DNA of 64,000 bases from Actinomycetes bacterium (GTDB lineage: Bacteria; Actinomycetota; Actinomycetes; Streptosporangiales; Streptosporangiaceae): the NCBI GenBank assembly GCA_021793235.1, contig JAJYTD010000013.1:1-64000 (forward strand). Reading direction: 5' to 3'. Of this stretch, positions 32,259 through 42,164 are shown piece by piece (position 1 is the stretch's first letter; each line of letters begins with the position of its first letter). A program made the position numbers and the translations under genes. Below the pieces are notes generated by a model, which worked only from the letters and a program-made list of their open reading frames with translations, ran no database searches and was not told where the DNA came from.

Positions 32259-32966
32259 ATGGCAGAGCGGCACCGACCTCCCGTGTCCGACCGGCGCGAG
32301 GCCCTCAAGGCACGGCACCGGCGCGCCATCATCGACGCCGCGGCGGCGCTGATGGCCGAGATCGGCGGCACCGACTTCACCGTCGACCAGCTCGCGGCAC
32401 GGGCCGACGTCTCCCGTCGGACCGTGTTCAACCACTTCACGACGGTGGACGACATCACCGTCGAGGTGTTCCGCGAGATGCTCGGGGCGGTCCTCGCCAA
32501 CGTCGACGCCAACCTGTCCGCGTCGGCCTGGGAGCATCCCGGCGGAACCTCGATGTTCGACCAGGTCACATCCGCCCTGCGCGCCACCGACCTGGTCACG
32601 CCGATCACCGAGCTCACCCGGATCTTCCAACCCGAGGGCGGCGGACTCCCCCGGATCCTCAGCGCCAAAGACAGGGAGCTCAATCCCCGCCAGGCCGTAC
32701 TCTTTGAGCGCGCCATCACCGACCTGGGCACCCGGATCGCGGCCACCACCATGCGCCACCACCCCTCGGCCGACCCCCTGGAGGTCGACCTGATGTGCGG
32801 TGCGCTCGTGGGCGGGGCCCTGGTCGTGGTCCGGCACTGGGCACAGGCCACCGGCGGGGTCGACACCCCGGAGTCACGTCGGGTCTGGGACGAGCTTCTC
32901 GACCGCATGATCACTGTCAACCGCGGCGGTTTCAAAGCCCTGCCCTCCGGTATCGGCGCTTCCTGA
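32259..32966 (+). CDS. TetR family transcriptional regulator of the MMPL transporter
   Basis: 235 aa from ATG 32259. HTH at ~25-70: IIDAAAALMAEIGGTDFTVD, QLAARADVSRRTVFNHFTTV. Directly upstream of the MMPL gene (40 bp) on the same strand. Behind the strong palindrome at 32205-32236, so both genes probably form one autoregulated unit induced by the transporter's substrate. Confidence 0.9.
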   Translation: MAERHRPPVSDRREALKARHRRAIIDAAAALMAEIGGTDFTVDQLAARADVSRRTVFNHFTTVDDITVEVFREMLGAVLANVDANLSASAWEHPGGTSMFDQVTSALRATDLVTPITELTRIFQPEGGGLPRILSAKDRELNPRQAVLFERAITDLGTRIAATTMRHHPSADPLEVDLMCGALVGGALVVVRHWAQATGGVDTPESRRVWDELLDRMITVNRGGFKALPSGIGAS

Positions 32967-33006
32967 GCGCACGCGCTCACCTCACCCACCTCGTTTGCGG
33001 GAAACC

Positions 33007-35493
33007 ATGGCTGAATTTCTCTACAGACTCGGGCGTGCCTCAGCACGGCGTGCCCGAACCGTCATCGCGATCTGGCTGGCACTCCTGGTGTCGGCCGGTA
33101 CCGCCTTCTTCCTTTTCTCCGGTGATTTGGAGGACAGCTTCTCCATCCCCGGCACCCCGACCGACCAGGTGAACCAGCGTCTCAAGACGGAGTTCCCCGG
33201 TATGGGCGGCGGTGCGGGCACCGTCGTCTACCAGAGCGAGGACGGGTCGCCCCTCACCGAGGAGCAGCAGGAGGGGATCGGCGAGCGCATCGAGAGGGCC
33301 TCCGAGATCGCCGGGGTCGAGGACGTCATCGACCCGTTCGCGACCGAGGAGGAGCGCTCCGATCAGCGGGCGGAACTTCAGGACGGGCGTGAGCAGATCG
33401 ACGACGCCCGCGCTGATCTCGAGGCGGACCAGGGGCAGTCCGGAGGGGGGTCAGACGACCAGCAGGCCATGATCGACTTCGGCCTGGAAACCCTGGACGA
33501 AGAGGAGGAACGGCTCGAACAGGGTGAGGCCCTGCTGGAGATGGCCTCCGGGATCCGCACGGTCTCCGAGGACGGCAGCACCGCCCTGGTCAACGTCGCC
33601 TTCACCGACAGCCAGGAGGAGGTCTCCCAGGAGACCAAGGACGCCGTGATCGCGGTCTTCGAGGACGACCCGGTCGCCGGGACCACTGTCGACTTCGGCG
33701 ACGACATCGCCATGGCCCTGCCCAGCCTCGTCAGCGCCGCCGAGGTGATCGGCGTGATCGTGGCGGGCGTCGTGCTGGTGGTCATGCTCGGCACCCTCGT
33801 GGGCGCCGGCCTGCCCCTCCTCACCGCCCTGGTCGGTGTCGGTATCGCAACCCTGACGGCGATGTCGCTGTCCAGCGTGCTCCAGATCGCCACGGTGACG
33901 CCGATCCTCGGCCTGATGCTCGGCCTGGCGGTCGGCATCGACTACGCGCTGTTCATCGTCAACCGGCACCGCCACCAGCTCAAACAGCGCGTCGACCGCA
34001 CCGAGTCCATCGGCCTGGCCAACGGCACCGCGGGCAACGCCGTGGTCTTCGCCGGCACCACCGTGCTCATCGCCCTTTTGGGCCTGAACCTGACCGGCAT
34101 CGGCTTCCTCGGCCTCATGGGCAGCGTGGGCGCCATCGCCATCATGCTGGCCGTGCTGATCGCCGTGACGCTCGTCCCGGCCCTACTGTCGCTGGTGGGC
34201 ATGCGCATCCTGTCCCGCCGCGAGCGCGACCGTCTCGCCGCCGTCGCCGGCAACGGGCAGGCCCCCGGCGGCAGGGGCGGGGCCGCCAGGATCAAGCCGA
34301 TGTCGCACGGCGCGGCGCTCGGCCGCGCCGTGCTCGCCATCCTGCTGCTCGGCGTCATCGCCCTGCCCGCCCTGGACCTGCGCATGGGGATGCCCGACGG
34401 TTCCTCACAGCCCGCCGACTCCACCCAGAACCGCGCCTACACCGCCATCTCCGAGAACTTCGGCGACGGACAGAACGGACCCCTCCTGGTCACCGCCGAC
34501 CTGCCCGGCGGCCCCGACGAGGAGACGGCCAAGGCCAACGCGGAGCGGTACCAGTACGAGGTCGCCGAGGCGATCTACTCCCACGACGACGTCGCCGCGG
34601 TGGCACCGATCGATGTCTCCGACGACCAGACTCTGGCCATCTTCCAGGTCCTCCCGGTGGAGGGGCCGGCCGGCGAGTCGACCGAGGAGCTGGTGCACAC
34701 CCTCCGCGACATGGAGCCCATCCACGGCACCGGGACGCTCGGGGTCGCCGGTATGGCCAGCGGCAACATCGACATCTCCGATACCCTCAGCGACGCCCTG
34801 CCGACCTACCTCGCGGTGGTCGTGGGCCTGTCACTGGTCATCCTGCTGCTGGTGTTCCGGTCGCTCTTCGTGCCGGTCGTGGCCACGCTCGGGTTCATCC
34901 TGTCCTACTTCGCCGCGCTCGGCGGTGTGGTCGCCGTCTACCAGTGGGGATGGCTCGCCGGGGTCATCGGCCTGGAGACCCCGGGGCCGATCCTGAACTT
35001 CCTGCCCACACTCCTGGTGGGCATCCTGTTCGGCCTGGCCATGGACTACATGCTCTTCATCGGTACGGGCATGCGCGAGGCCTACGTACACGGCACGCCC
35101 GCCCGGCTCGCCGTCGTGCGGGGCTTCCGGGCCGGACGCGCGGTGGTCACCGCGGCGGCGATCATCATGATCTCGGTGTTCGGCGGGTTCATCTTCTCCG
35201 AGACGATGATGATCAGCTCGGTCGGTTTCGCACTGGCCTTCGGTGTCCTCGTCGACGCGTTCGTGGTCCGCATGCTGCTGATTCCGGCGGTCATGCACCT
35301 GGCGGGGGACGCGGCCTGGTGGCTGCCCCGGTGGCTCGACCGGATCCTGCCCGACATCGACGTGGAGGGGTCGGCCCTGGAGCAAAGCCGCACACAGCAG
35401 ACGGTCAGCCCCGAGGAGGGCACCGCCGCCGGTGACATCGGCACGGAGGAGTCGCCCGCGGACAAGAGCGGGGTCGGCTCCGGGCGGCGCTGA
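33007..35493 (+). CDS. MMPL/RND family transporter
   Basis: 828 aa from ATG 33007. Two MMPL halves, each with one N-terminal helix, a large extracytoplasmic loop and a five-helix bundle. The first loop has an acidic, coiled-coil-like insert (DDARADLEADQ to EEEERLEQGEALL, ~residues 115-185). Motifs GLAVGIDYALFIVNRHRH (half 1) and LFGLAMDYMLFIGTGMREAY (half 2) hold the proton-relay Asp-Tyr pairs. The family exports lipids or drugs. The tail is acidic and disordered. Controlled by the upstream TetR. Confidence 0.9.
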   Translation: MAEFLYRLGRASARRARTVIAIWLALLVSAGTAFFLFSGDLEDSFSIPGTPTDQVNQRLKTEFPGMGGGAGTVVYQSEDGSPLTEEQQEGIGERIERASEIAGVEDVIDPFATEEERSDQRAELQDGREQIDDARADLEADQGQSGGGSDDQQAMIDFGLETLDEEEERLEQGEALLEMASGIRTVSEDGSTALVNVAFTDSQEEVSQETKDAVIAVFEDDPVAGTTVDFGDDIAMALPSLVSAAEVIGVIVAGVVLVVMLGTLVGAGLPLLTALVGVGIATLTAMSLSSVLQIATVTPILGLMLGLAVGIDYALFIVNRHRHQLKQRVDRTESIGLANGTAGNAVVFAGTTVLIALLGLNLTGIGFLGLMGSVGAIAIMLAVLIAVTLVPALLSLVGMRILSRRERDRLAAVAGNGQAPGGRGGAARIKPMSHGAALGRAVLAILLLGVIALPALDLRMGMPDGSSQPADSTQNRAYTAISENFGDGQNGPLLVTADLPGGPDEETAKANAERYQYEVAEAIYSHDDVAAVAPIDVSDDQTLAIFQVLPVEGPAGESTEELVHTLRDMEPIHGTGTLGVAGMASGNIDISDTLSDALPTYLAVVVGLSLVILLLVFRSLFVPVVATLGFILSYFAALGGVVAVYQWGWLAGVIGLETPGPILNFLPTLLVGILFGLAMDYMLFIGTGMREAYVHGTPARLAVVRGFRAGRAVVTAAAIIMISVFGGFIFSETMMISSVGFALAFGVLVDAFVVRMLLIPAVMHLAGDAAWWLPRWLDRILPDIDVEGSALEQSRTQQTVSPEEGTAAGDIGTEESPADKSGVGSGRR

Positions 35494-35727
35494 ACCACTG
35501 GACGCACGCTGAACAGCGGGGCCCGGCGGGGTCGCCTCGGCCATGACCGGGGCGCACCGCCGGGTCCCGCTGCCGTAGGTCGCGCATCCCCGGGCCCGGG
35601 GGCGGATTCGGCGGCCGCCTCCCCTAGGAAGGTCGGGAGGAACACCGTGCAGCAGATCGCTGCCAGCGGACTCGGGATCAAGCGCGCCGCTGTTAACGGC
35701 TGCCTGGGATGGCGAGGCAGACCTTCC

Positions 35728-36762
35728 TCAGTCGTTGAGGAGCCGCCATGCGGTCAGGGCGAGCCTGGCCCGTATCAGTCCGGTGGGTTCGGTGAGCTCG
35801 ATACCCAGAGCCTTTGCGATCTGTTCGAGTCTGCGGGCGATGCTGCTGTGGTGCAGGTGGAGCAGGTCAGCAGCCTGGCGTAGGGAGCCGGTGGCACAGT
35901 AGGCGTCCAGAGTCTCCAGATCTTCTGGATTTTCGGCCATTCGGGCGATTGCAGCCACGTCGGCGTTGTCTCGCACGGCGCCCTGGGGTACCTGTGCGAG
36001 CAGCGCCAACGCTCCCAGATCGTCGTGGTGGACGACCGGCTGGCGTGCGGTGGTGAAGCGGAGGGCGGTGCGGGCTTGCTGCCAGGACAGATCGGGGCTT
36101 TCGGCGGCGCCGATACCCGCGCGTACGCCTGCCGGAAATCGGGTCCGGTCCAGGGTGGTGGCCAGGATGACGCCCACGTCAGCGAGTGGTGCCGCCTTCA
36201 CCGGGCGGGCCGGGCAGATGAGGCCGCCGACCTGATCGAGCGGAAGCTGCGACCGTAGGGCGAGGACGCGGACCGGCAGGTCGGCGGCGAAACCCAGGAG
36301 TCGTAGCGCCCGGGCTCTGGCCGCCTCGTCGCTGCCGGAGCTGATCACCAGTTCGATCAGGGCGGGGTCGGCCATGGTGGTGCGGGCCGGGCCGTACCGC
36401 TCGACGACCGCCGCGGCGGTGATGGCGAGCCGGTCCAGCAGCACGTCGTCGAGTGGGATGGGCGGGCCGGGGCGTTCCAGCCACACCGTGCCGATCTCCT
36501 CCTCGTCGAGGGTGATCGGCTTCGTGCTGGACGCGGGTGACAGCGGGGCGGACGCCTGTCTGCCATCGGGCGCTATGCGGATCTCCCGTCCCGCGCCGGA
36601 CAGCCGAATCCCGACCACGCATTCGGCCAGGCCCGCCGAGGCCCGGGCGAGCGCCGGGAGATCCACTCGTCGGCGCATCAGCGTGTCGTAGAACATGACT
36701 ACGCGGATCGCACCTTCGACGTGCGAATCCAGTTGCGACAGGCGTACGGCCAGTGCCTCCAT
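35728..36762 (-). CDS. PucR-type helix-turn-helix regulator
   Basis: 344 aa from ATG 36760-36762. The N-terminal part is GAF-like. The C-terminal PucR HTH_30 domain reads LETLDAYCATGSLRQAADLL, HLHHSSIARRLEQIAKALGI, typical of CdaR/PucR regulators. Divergent from the esterase at 36849 (87-bp gap), which may be its target. Its effector is unknown. Confidence 0.85.
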   Translation of the reverse strand: MEALAVRLSQLDSHVEGAIRVVMFYDTLMRRRVDLPALARASAGLAECVVGIRLSGAGREIRIAPDGRQASAPLSPASSTKPITLDEEEIGTVWLERPGPPIPLDDVLLDRLAITAAAVVERYGPARTTMADPALIELVISSGSDEAARARALRLLGFAADLPVRVLALRSQLPLDQVGGLICPARPVKAAPLADVGVILATTLDRTRFPAGVRAGIGAAESPDLSWQQARTALRFTTARQPVVHHDDLGALALLAQVPQGAVRDNADVAAIARMAENPEDLETLDAYCATGSLRQAADLLHLHHSSIARRLEQIAKALGIELTEPTGLIRARLALTAWRLLND

Positions 36763-36848
36763 GGCAGCAGGATAGGCGCCGATCGGTGCGTGATTTACAC
36801 GGGATGCCCGACGAATGGCGGATGACCTCGAGGGTGGCAACCGCGAGG

Positions 36849-37754
36849 ATGGCCGACATGGATCCCGAATTGGAAGCCTTCATCCCATTGTTCCCCCGGG
36901 CCGACCTGACCGACCCGGTCACCGAGCGCAAGAACTTCGCCGACTTGGCCGCGGCGGTGCCGGCACCGGACACCACAGGAATAGAGATCGAGGACCGCAC
37001 GGTACCCGCCGACCCCGACGTGGCGGTGCGGATCTACCGCCCGCACCAGGCACAAGGCGCCATCGTCTGGCTGCACGGCGGCGGATTCGTCATGGGTGAC
37101 CTGGACACCGAGCACCCGTGGGCTACCCGGCTCGCTGATCTCTCCGGTGCGGTGGTGATCTCGGTGGGTTACCGTCTGGCCCCCGAGCACCGGTTCCCGG
37201 CCGCCCTGGACGACGCCTACGCCGTGCTGACGTGGACGGCCGAGCACGCCGCCGAACTCGGCATCGACCCGGAGCGGATTGCGGTCGGCGGTCACAGCGC
37301 CGGCGGGGGGCTCGCAGCCGCCGTGGCGTTGCGGGCGCGTGACCAGCAGGGGCCGCCGATCCGCTTCCAGCTGCTCAACCAGCCCGGGCTCGACGACCGG
37401 CAGGAGACGTGGTCGCAGCGGAACTTCACCGATACGCCCTGGATGAACCGCGACAAAGCCACCGCAGCATGGCGGCACTACCTCGGCTCCGCGCCCGCCA
37501 CGCCCTACGCCGCCCCGGCGCGGGCCGCCGACCTGTCCGGCCTGCCACCCGCCTACATCGCCACCGCCGAGCTCTGCCCGAGCCGCGACGAAGAGATCGA
37601 CTACGCGCTGCGCCTGCTGCAGGCTGGCGTATCGGTCGAGCTGCACCAGTGGCCCGGCACGTTCCACGGGTCACAGGCGATCCTGTCCGCTGAGGTGTCG
37701 CAGCGGCAGATCGCCGAACTCGGCGCAGCCCTGCGCCGTGCCCTGGCCGAGTGA
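36849..37754 (+). CDS. Alpha/beta hydrolase, hormone-sensitive-lipase family
   Basis: 301 aa from ATG 36849 (an ATG at 36858 is also possible). HGGGF at 76-80 forms the oxyanion hole; the nucleophile is Ser150 in VGGHSAGGGLAAAVAL; the catalytic Asp is in the AELCPSRDEEIDYALRL region and the His in WPGTFHGSQ. A typical short-chain esterase/lipase. Divergent from the PucR regulator. Confidence 0.9.
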   Translation: MADMDPELEAFIPLFPRADLTDPVTERKNFADLAAAVPAPDTTGIEIEDRTVPADPDVAVRIYRPHQAQGAIVWLHGGGFVMGDLDTEHPWATRLADLSGAVVISVGYRLAPEHRFPAALDDAYAVLTWTAEHAAELGIDPERIAVGGHSAGGGLAAAVALRARDQQGPPIRFQLLNQPGLDDRQETWSQRNFTDTPWMNRDKATAAWRHYLGSAPATPYAAPARAADLSGLPPAYIATAELCPSRDEEIDYALRLLQAGVSVELHQWPGTFHGSQAILSAEVSQRQIAELGAALRRALAE

Positions 37755-37829
37755 GGCGGTCGCCGGCTCCGTGCTCGCTGCCAAGCCCGGGTACCGACCC
37801 GCACCGCGAACGCTACTGGTCACCGTGGA

Positions 37830-38040
37830 TTGCTGACGGCGGCCGGGTTCTCCTGGTCCGGGCCGACCAGCCCGGACGGCGGACTCCCCACCGACATCCG
37901 GGGCCGTCGCTCCTTGCCGGCGTCGGCTTCGGGCTCTGCCTCGGACCGGTCGTCTCCACCGCCACCATCGGCATCGACACCCATGAGACCGGCACCGCCT
38001 CGGATCTGCCCAACAGCGCCGGTGGAGCAGACCGAACCAG
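37830..38040 (+). pseudogene. MFS transporter C-terminal scrap
   Basis: LLAGVGFGLCLGPVVSTATI, GIDTHETGTASDLPNSAGGA matches the helix 11 region of DHA2-type drug-efflux MFS proteins (usually HExGxASGLLNT). It is in frame with the next gene but has no membrane protein around it. Leftover of a deleted transporter. Confidence 0.5.
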
Positions 38041-38056
38041 AAAGGATCACGGTCCG

Positions 38057-38500
38057 ATGACCACAACACAGCACAAGCGAACAGCCATCTGGGTAATGTA
38101 CGCGGGCCTCGGGCTCACCGTCGTCGCGATGGTCGTCCCGTTCACCGCCAACGTACTGGCCGACCACATCTGGGCCGGCTATCCCGACTACACCCAGGCA
38201 CAAGTCGACTCGGCCGTCACCACCTGGCTGGTCTTGCTGTCCGTCGTCGGAGCGCTCGGCATCAGCTGCTGGCTCTGGACGATATGGGCCGTCACGGCGG
38301 GCAAGTGGTGGGCCCGCCTGGCGGCGACCGCAATGTTCGCGCTCGGCACCGGCACCGCCTTGACCGCGCTGCTGGTCAAGGACACGTCCGGTGACACCGG
38401 CCTACCGCTGTTGCTGGGTGGGGTCGGAATGCTTCCGTGCTTGGCCGGGCTCATAGCGGTCACGCTGCTGTGGCGCGGATCGTGGCCGGTACGCCGCTAG
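38057..38500 (+). CDS. Small four-helix membrane protein
   Basis: 147 aa from ATG 38057 with AAAGGA upstream. Four hydrophobic segments: IWVMYAGLGLTVVAMVVPFT, WLVLLSVVGALGISCWLWTI, LAATAMFALGTGTALTALLV, LLLGGVGMLPCLAGLIAVTL. Family not recognised; similar proteins are seen next to siderophore or exporter ABC pairs. The ABC gene follows after 35 bp on the same strand, so they are probably co-transcribed. Confidence 0.7.
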   Translation: MTTTQHKRTAIWVMYAGLGLTVVAMVVPFTANVLADHIWAGYPDYTQAQVDSAVTTWLVLLSVVGALGISCWLWTIWAVTAGKWWARLAATAMFALGTGTALTALLVKDTSGDTGLPLLLGGVGMLPCLAGLIAVTLLWRGSWPVRR

Positions 38501-38535
38501 ATCGGCCGGCGGAGGGTGACGAAGACGGGAGAGCG

Positions 38536-40371
38536 ATGGCAACCGCTGACCTTGCCGAGGCGAGCGAGCAATCCACGCCACCGGGTGCCAATCCCGCGGC
38601 GGAACAGAGCATGGCGCGGCTACTGCGCCCGTATTTCGGGAGTTTCGCGGCCGTTGTAATCCTGCAGGTGATCGGCGCTATCGCGGGTCTGGCGCCGCTG
38701 CTGGCGGTCGCCGAAGTGGGGCGTAGGCTGCTGTCTCCCGGACCGATCGACCACGGCCATGTCTGGACCGTAGTGATCGCGGGTGCGGTCGGCCTGTTCG
38801 CCCGACTGCTGTTCACGGCTGCGTCATCCGGAATCGGGCACATTCTGGACGGCCAGGTGCAACTGTCGTTTCGTCGGCAACTAGCCGCGCGACTGGGGCG
38901 CGTACCGATCGGCTGGTTCTCCCGGCGCCGGACCGGCGAGCTGGCAAAGGTGGTCGGGGAGGACGTGAGTGCGGTACACCCGTTCATCGCCCACGCTCCC
39001 GGCGAGCTCGTCTCCGCGTTCGTGGTGCCGCTGGTGTCACTGATCTACTTGTTCACCATCGATTGGCGGCTCACGCTGATCACGCTGATACCGGTGGTGC
39101 TGGCAGTGGCGCTGGTCCCACTGATGATGACCCCGGCCCGGGAGCGCGAACAGAAAGAATTCGATGCGGCCATGGGTCGGATTTCGAGTTCGGTCGTCGA
39201 GTTCGTCCAGGGCATCTCGGTGGTCAAGGCGTTCGGCGAAGGCGAGCGCGCCCACCGTAGATTCCTCGCGGCGGTAGACGATTTCGTCAGCACCTTTTAC
39301 CGGTGGGTGCGCGGTATGTCCGGGATCGCCGCGGGGATGCAGCTGGCGCTGTCGCCGCCGTTCGTGCTGCTGGCCGTGCTGATCGGCGGTGCAGCTCTGA
39401 TCACGAGCGGTGGCATGGCCCCGGCCGACCTGCTGCCCTTCCTGTTGCTGGGACTGGGATTGACCGCCCCAGTGGCGGCGCTCGGTCACGGATTCGACGA
39501 TCTGCAGGCCGCCCGGCGCGCGGTCGGTCGGATCCGGGACGTGCTCGCGGTGCAGGCGCTGCCGGAGCCTGTGCACCCGGTCGCACCACAGGGTCACCGG
39601 GTGGAACTGCGTGGCGTTCGATTCGGCTACGAGCCCGGTCACGAGGTGCTGTGCGGGATCGACCTGGTGCTTGAGCCGGGGACGGTCACCGCGATCGTCG
39701 GGCCGTCGGGAAGCGGAAAGTCCACGCTGGTTCAGCTGCTGCCGCGGTTCTTCGACCCGACCCGCGGCTCGGTCACCCTTGGCGGTGTCGATCTGCGCGA
39801 ACTCGGCAGCCGGAAGCTTTACCAGATGGTCTCCTTCGTCTTCCAGGAGGTTCGGCTGCTGCGCGCGTCGGTCGCGGACAACATCGCGCTGGCGGTACCG
39901 CATGCCGGCCTCGACGACGTGATCCGCGCCGCCCGGCTGGCGAACATTCATGATCGAATCCTCGATCTGCCGCGCGGATACGAAACGGTGCTCGGTGAAG
40001 ACGTCGGATTGTCGGGCGGCGAGGCACAGCGGATCTCGCTCGCACGCGCACTGCTCGCCGACGCGCCCATTCTGGTGCTCGACGAAGCGACCGCCTTCGT
40101 CGACCCGCAGACCGAACAGGCGGTGCGCCGAGCCCTGGCGACGCTGGAGGGCGATCCGACGATCCTGGTCATCGCCCATCGTCTGGAGACAATCGCCGAC
40201 GCCGACACCGTCGTGGTGCTGGAGAACGGGTCGATCGTCGAGCACGGCAGGCCCGCCGAGCTGCTGGCACAGGACGGGAGGTTCGCCGCGTTCTGGCGAT
40301 CCCACCGATCGGCGGTCGCCGACGAGACCGAAGCCCACGGTGGCGTACTGCAAGGAGACGAGCCCCGATGA
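38536..40371 (+). CDS. ABC transporter, membrane domain-ATPase fusion (first half of a pair)
   Basis: 611 aa from ATG 38536, Shine-Dalgarno GGGAGAG. Six membrane helices at ~35-330, then the ATPase: Walker A GPSGSGKSTL, Q-loop VFQEVRLL, signature LSGGEAQRISLARALL, Walker B PILVLDEATAFVD, His-switch IAHRLETI. It forms a heterodimer with the next gene (4-bp ATGA overlap). Resembles the IrtA/YbtP group of exporter-fold transporters that move siderophores; the substrate is unproven here because no siderophore gene lies beside it. Confidence 0.85.
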   Translation: MATADLAEASEQSTPPGANPAAEQSMARLLRPYFGSFAAVVILQVIGAIAGLAPLLAVAEVGRRLLSPGPIDHGHVWTVVIAGAVGLFARLLFTAASSGIGHILDGQVQLSFRRQLAARLGRVPIGWFSRRRTGELAKVVGEDVSAVHPFIAHAPGELVSAFVVPLVSLIYLFTIDWRLTLITLIPVVLAVALVPLMMTPAREREQKEFDAAMGRISSSVVEFVQGISVVKAFGEGERAHRRFLAAVDDFVSTFYRWVRGMSGIAAGMQLALSPPFVLLAVLIGGAALITSGGMAPADLLPFLLLGLGLTAPVAALGHGFDDLQAARRAVGRIRDVLAVQALPEPVHPVAPQGHRVELRGVRFGYEPGHEVLCGIDLVLEPGTVTAIVGPSGSGKSTLVQLLPRFFDPTRGSVTLGGVDLRELGSRKLYQMVSFVFQEVRLLRASVADNIALAVPHAGLDDVIRAARLANIHDRILDLPRGYETVLGEDVGLSGGEAQRISLARALLADAPILVLDEATAFVDPQTEQAVRRALATLEGDPTILVIAHRLETIADADTVVVLENGSIVEHGRPAELLAQDGRFAAFWRSHRSAVADETEAHGGVLQGDEPR

Positions 40372-42086
40372 TTCGAATGCTGCTGCGCGTGCTGGGGCAC
40401 GAGTACGCCCCGCCGGTGCGTCGCACCGTGGCGCTGATGGCGACGACCGCGATAGTCGAGGGGTTGTCCTACGCGCTGCTGGTTCCCGTGTTGCGGGCAC
40501 TGTTCGGGAGCACGCCCAAAGATGCCTGGCCCTGGCTGACCGCGTTCGGGGCCGCTGTCGCGGTCTACGCGGTACTGCGTTATGCCAGTGATCTGTCCGG
40601 TTTCCGTGCCGGGACCACGCTGTTGCACGGTATGTACCACCGGCTCGGCGACCATCTGGCCCGATTGCCCATCGGCTGGTACGGCGCAGGCCGCGTCGGG
40701 GAGGTGTCCGTCCTGGCCAGCCGCGGCGTCCTACAGGCGATGAGCGTGATCGCGCATCTGCTGGCACCGTTCATCTCCGCCTGTGTGACTCCCCTGACGA
40801 TCGTCGCCGTGATACTCGCCGTCAATTGGCGAATGGGGCTGGCCGCGTTGGTCGCCGTACCGGTCGTGGCGGCGATCCAGATCTGGACCGGGCGCTCGAT
40901 GGCCGCCACTGACGCGGAGCGCGCCGAACGCGACCATGAGGCTACCGGGCGAGTCATCGAATATCTCCAGGCCCAGCCGGTGCTGCGCGCCGGCGGCCGG
41001 ACCGCCGAACGCTTCCGGCTGCTCGACGACTCGCTGCATGAACTCCAGCGCGCGTCCCGCCGTTCCACGCTGTCGGCGCTGCCCGGCGCATTGGGCCTGA
41101 CGCTCACGGTGCAGACGATGTTTACCGCGCTGTTGGTCCTGGGCGCCTACCTCGCGCTCGGCGGGAGTATCGGCGCAGCGGAGGTTCTGGCGATCCTGGT
41201 GCTGGCCGCCCGCTGCGCAGATCCGTTACTGTCGCTGTCGGACATCGGTGGCAAGCTGCGCGGTGCACGTTCCGAGCTGGCCAGACTCGACACGGTGTTG
41301 CGCACCGAGCCGCTACCGGAACCTCGCGAACCGGTCCAGCCGGTGGGCCATGACCTGGAGTTCGAGTCCGTCGCCTTCCAGCATGACGGCCGCACGGTGA
41401 TCGACGACCTGTCGTTGTCCGTGCCCGAGGGACAACGGCTTGCCGTCGTCGGACCGTCGGGTGCGGGGAAGAGCACACTGCTGCAGTTGCTCGCGCGGTT
41501 CTACGACGTGGACGCGGGAGCGGTGCGCGTGGGAGGTGCGGACGTGCGCGCGATCAGCACTGAGGTGTTGATGGCGCAGATCGCCATCGTCTTCCAGGAT
41601 GTCTACCTCTTCGACGGCACGATCGAGGAGAATGTGCGTCTCGGCCGCCCCGATGCCGACGAAGCAGAGCTGCGGGCGGCCGCGTCCGCGGCGCGGTTGG
41701 ACGAGGTGATCGAGCGGCTGCCCGGCGGATGGTCGGCTCACGTCGGCGAGGGCGGCGCGCTGCTGTCGGGCGGTGAGCGCCAGCGTGTCTCGATCGCGCG
41801 AGCGCTGCTGAAGAACGCGCCCATCGTGCTGCTGGACGAGGTGACCTCCGCGCTGGACCCGGTGAACGAGACGGCCGTCCACGAGGGTGTCGAGCGCCTG
41901 ATGGCGGGCCGGACAGTGGTGATGGTGGCGCACCGGCTGCGGACCGTCCGACGCGCCGATCGCGTCGTCTTTCTGGACGGCGGCCGGATCGTGGAGGAAG
42001 GCGGCCACGACGAGCTGCTGCGCCGCGGCGGCCGGTACGCCGATCTCTGGGAGATTTCCGCTGATCTTGACGTTGTGCACCCCTGA
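40368..42086 (+). CDS. ABC transporter, membrane domain-ATPase fusion (second half of a pair)
   Basis: 572 aa. Same architecture: helices at ~20-300, then ATPase with GPSGAGKSTLL, VFQDVYLFDGTI, LSGGERQRVSIARALL, PIVLLDEVTSALD, VAHRLRTV. The VFQDVYLF Q-loop is typical of IrtB/YbtQ-like halves. The last seven codons lie within the left arm of the hairpin at 42063-42117, an unusual overlap of stop codon and terminator. Confidence 0.85.
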   Translation: MIRMLLRVLGHEYAPPVRRTVALMATTAIVEGLSYALLVPVLRALFGSTPKDAWPWLTAFGAAVAVYAVLRYASDLSGFRAGTTLLHGMYHRLGDHLARLPIGWYGAGRVGEVSVLASRGVLQAMSVIAHLLAPFISACVTPLTIVAVILAVNWRMGLAALVAVPVVAAIQIWTGRSMAATDAERAERDHEATGRVIEYLQAQPVLRAGGRTAERFRLLDDSLHELQRASRRSTLSALPGALGLTLTVQTMFTALLVLGAYLALGGSIGAAEVLAILVLAARCADPLLSLSDIGGKLRGARSELARLDTVLRTEPLPEPREPVQPVGHDLEFESVAFQHDGRTVIDDLSLSVPEGQRLAVVGPSGAGKSTLLQLLARFYDVDAGAVRVGGADVRAISTEVLMAQIAIVFQDVYLFDGTIEENVRLGRPDADEAELRAAASAARLDEVIERLPGGWSAHVGEGGALLSGGERQRVSIARALLKNAPIVLLDEVTSALDPVNETAVHEGVERLMAGRTVVMVAHRLRTVRRADRVVFLDGGRIVEEGGHDELLRRGGRYADLWEISADLDVVHP

Positions 42087-42117
42087 AGCGCGCTTGGAGG
42101 TGCACAACGTCAAGATC
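42063..42117. terminator. 19-bp perfect hairpin overlapping the ABC gene's 3' end
   Basis: Left arm starts GATCTTGACGTTGTGCACC and the right arm is its exact complement, with a ~17-base loop that includes the stop codon. Convergent genes end on both sides (42086 and 42165), so it probably terminates both transcripts. Confidence 0.8.
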
Positions 42118-42164
42118 GACGGAACCCCTATCCGGTTCACTACGGAGACGGTGCCGCTTCGGGC

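Noticed and set aside
39037-40767. 576-codon minus-strand frame over the ABC pair
   Set aside because: Shadow of the ABC genes, no domain content.
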